Shown: positions 14,465-14,490 of the stretch, piece after piece
Layout: each line of letters opens with the position of its first letter
Numbering within the stretch: the stretch's first letter is position 1
The notes under the pieces: model-generated
What the model was told of the DNA's origin: nothing
Seen by the model: the letters and a program-made list of their open reading frames with translations, nothing else
Database searches by the model: none
Assembly (NCBI GenBank): GCA_002722105.1
Contig: PBKF01000061.1
Location: 1-14,490, forward strand
DNA length: 14,490 nt
Reading direction: 5' to 3'
DNA from: Fidelibacterota bacterium
Lineage (GTDB): Bacteria > Marinisomatota > Marinisomatia > Marinisomatales > UBA1611
Made by a program: the position numbers and the translations under genes

Positions 14465-14490
14465 AAATTTTGGAAATTGGGCCAAGTTCA

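Overview
The window reads as one chromosomal stretch of an AT-rich bacterium, with every gene on the minus strand. Three things point to the Fibrobacteres-Chlorobi-Bacteroidetes (FCB) superphylum. A PorX-type receiver-PglZ protein is present. Several starts have no obvious Shine-Dalgarno sequence. The best promoter candidate has the Bacteroidota-like TTG / TAnnTTTG form. A marine lineage such as Neomarinimicrobiota (Marinimicrobia, SAR406) is my guess from the gene mix; this is an inference, and sequence alone cannot decide it here. Base composition looks even across the window, and I see no insertion sequence, tRNA, CRISPR array or phage gene.

Layout, in the direction of transcription (high to low coordinates). 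The right edge holds a 5S rRNA gene (about 14464-14344), the tail of an rRNA operon, followed 8 nt later by an intrinsic terminator. After a short promoter-bearing gap comes a four-gene cell-envelope and signalling block: an unrecognised secreted beta-rich protein (391 aa), a secreted FecR-domain protein (222 aa), a large predicted outer-membrane beta-barrel protein with N-terminal Ig-like domains (919 aa), and a CHASE2-sensor class III adenylate cyclase (850 aa). After 61 nt comes porX, a response regulator with a PglZ phosphatase/phosphodiesterase domain. A tightly overlapped housekeeping run follows: tsaE, tsaB (t6A tRNA modification), rimI, accD, surE and guaA. A 159-nt AT-rich gap with two adjacent palindromes separates guaA from glmS, whose first 187 codons fill the left edge.

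How it may work together. The run from 14211 to 723 has gaps of no more than 61 nt and seven start/stop overlaps, so it could be transcribed as one very long operon or as a few nested units. The secreted protein, FecR protein and barrel would sit in the periplasm or outer membrane. The CHASE2 domain of the cyclase faces the same compartment, and the barrel stop and cyclase start overlap (TTGA). The simplest reading is an envelope-sensing cassette that outputs cAMP, placed just upstream of PorX, a second signalling protein. In Bacteroidota, PorX controls type IX secretion and degrades oligonucleotide second messengers. This cassette is the part of the window most likely to be an undescribed system. 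The rest is conserved core metabolism, tRNA modification and ribosome maturation.
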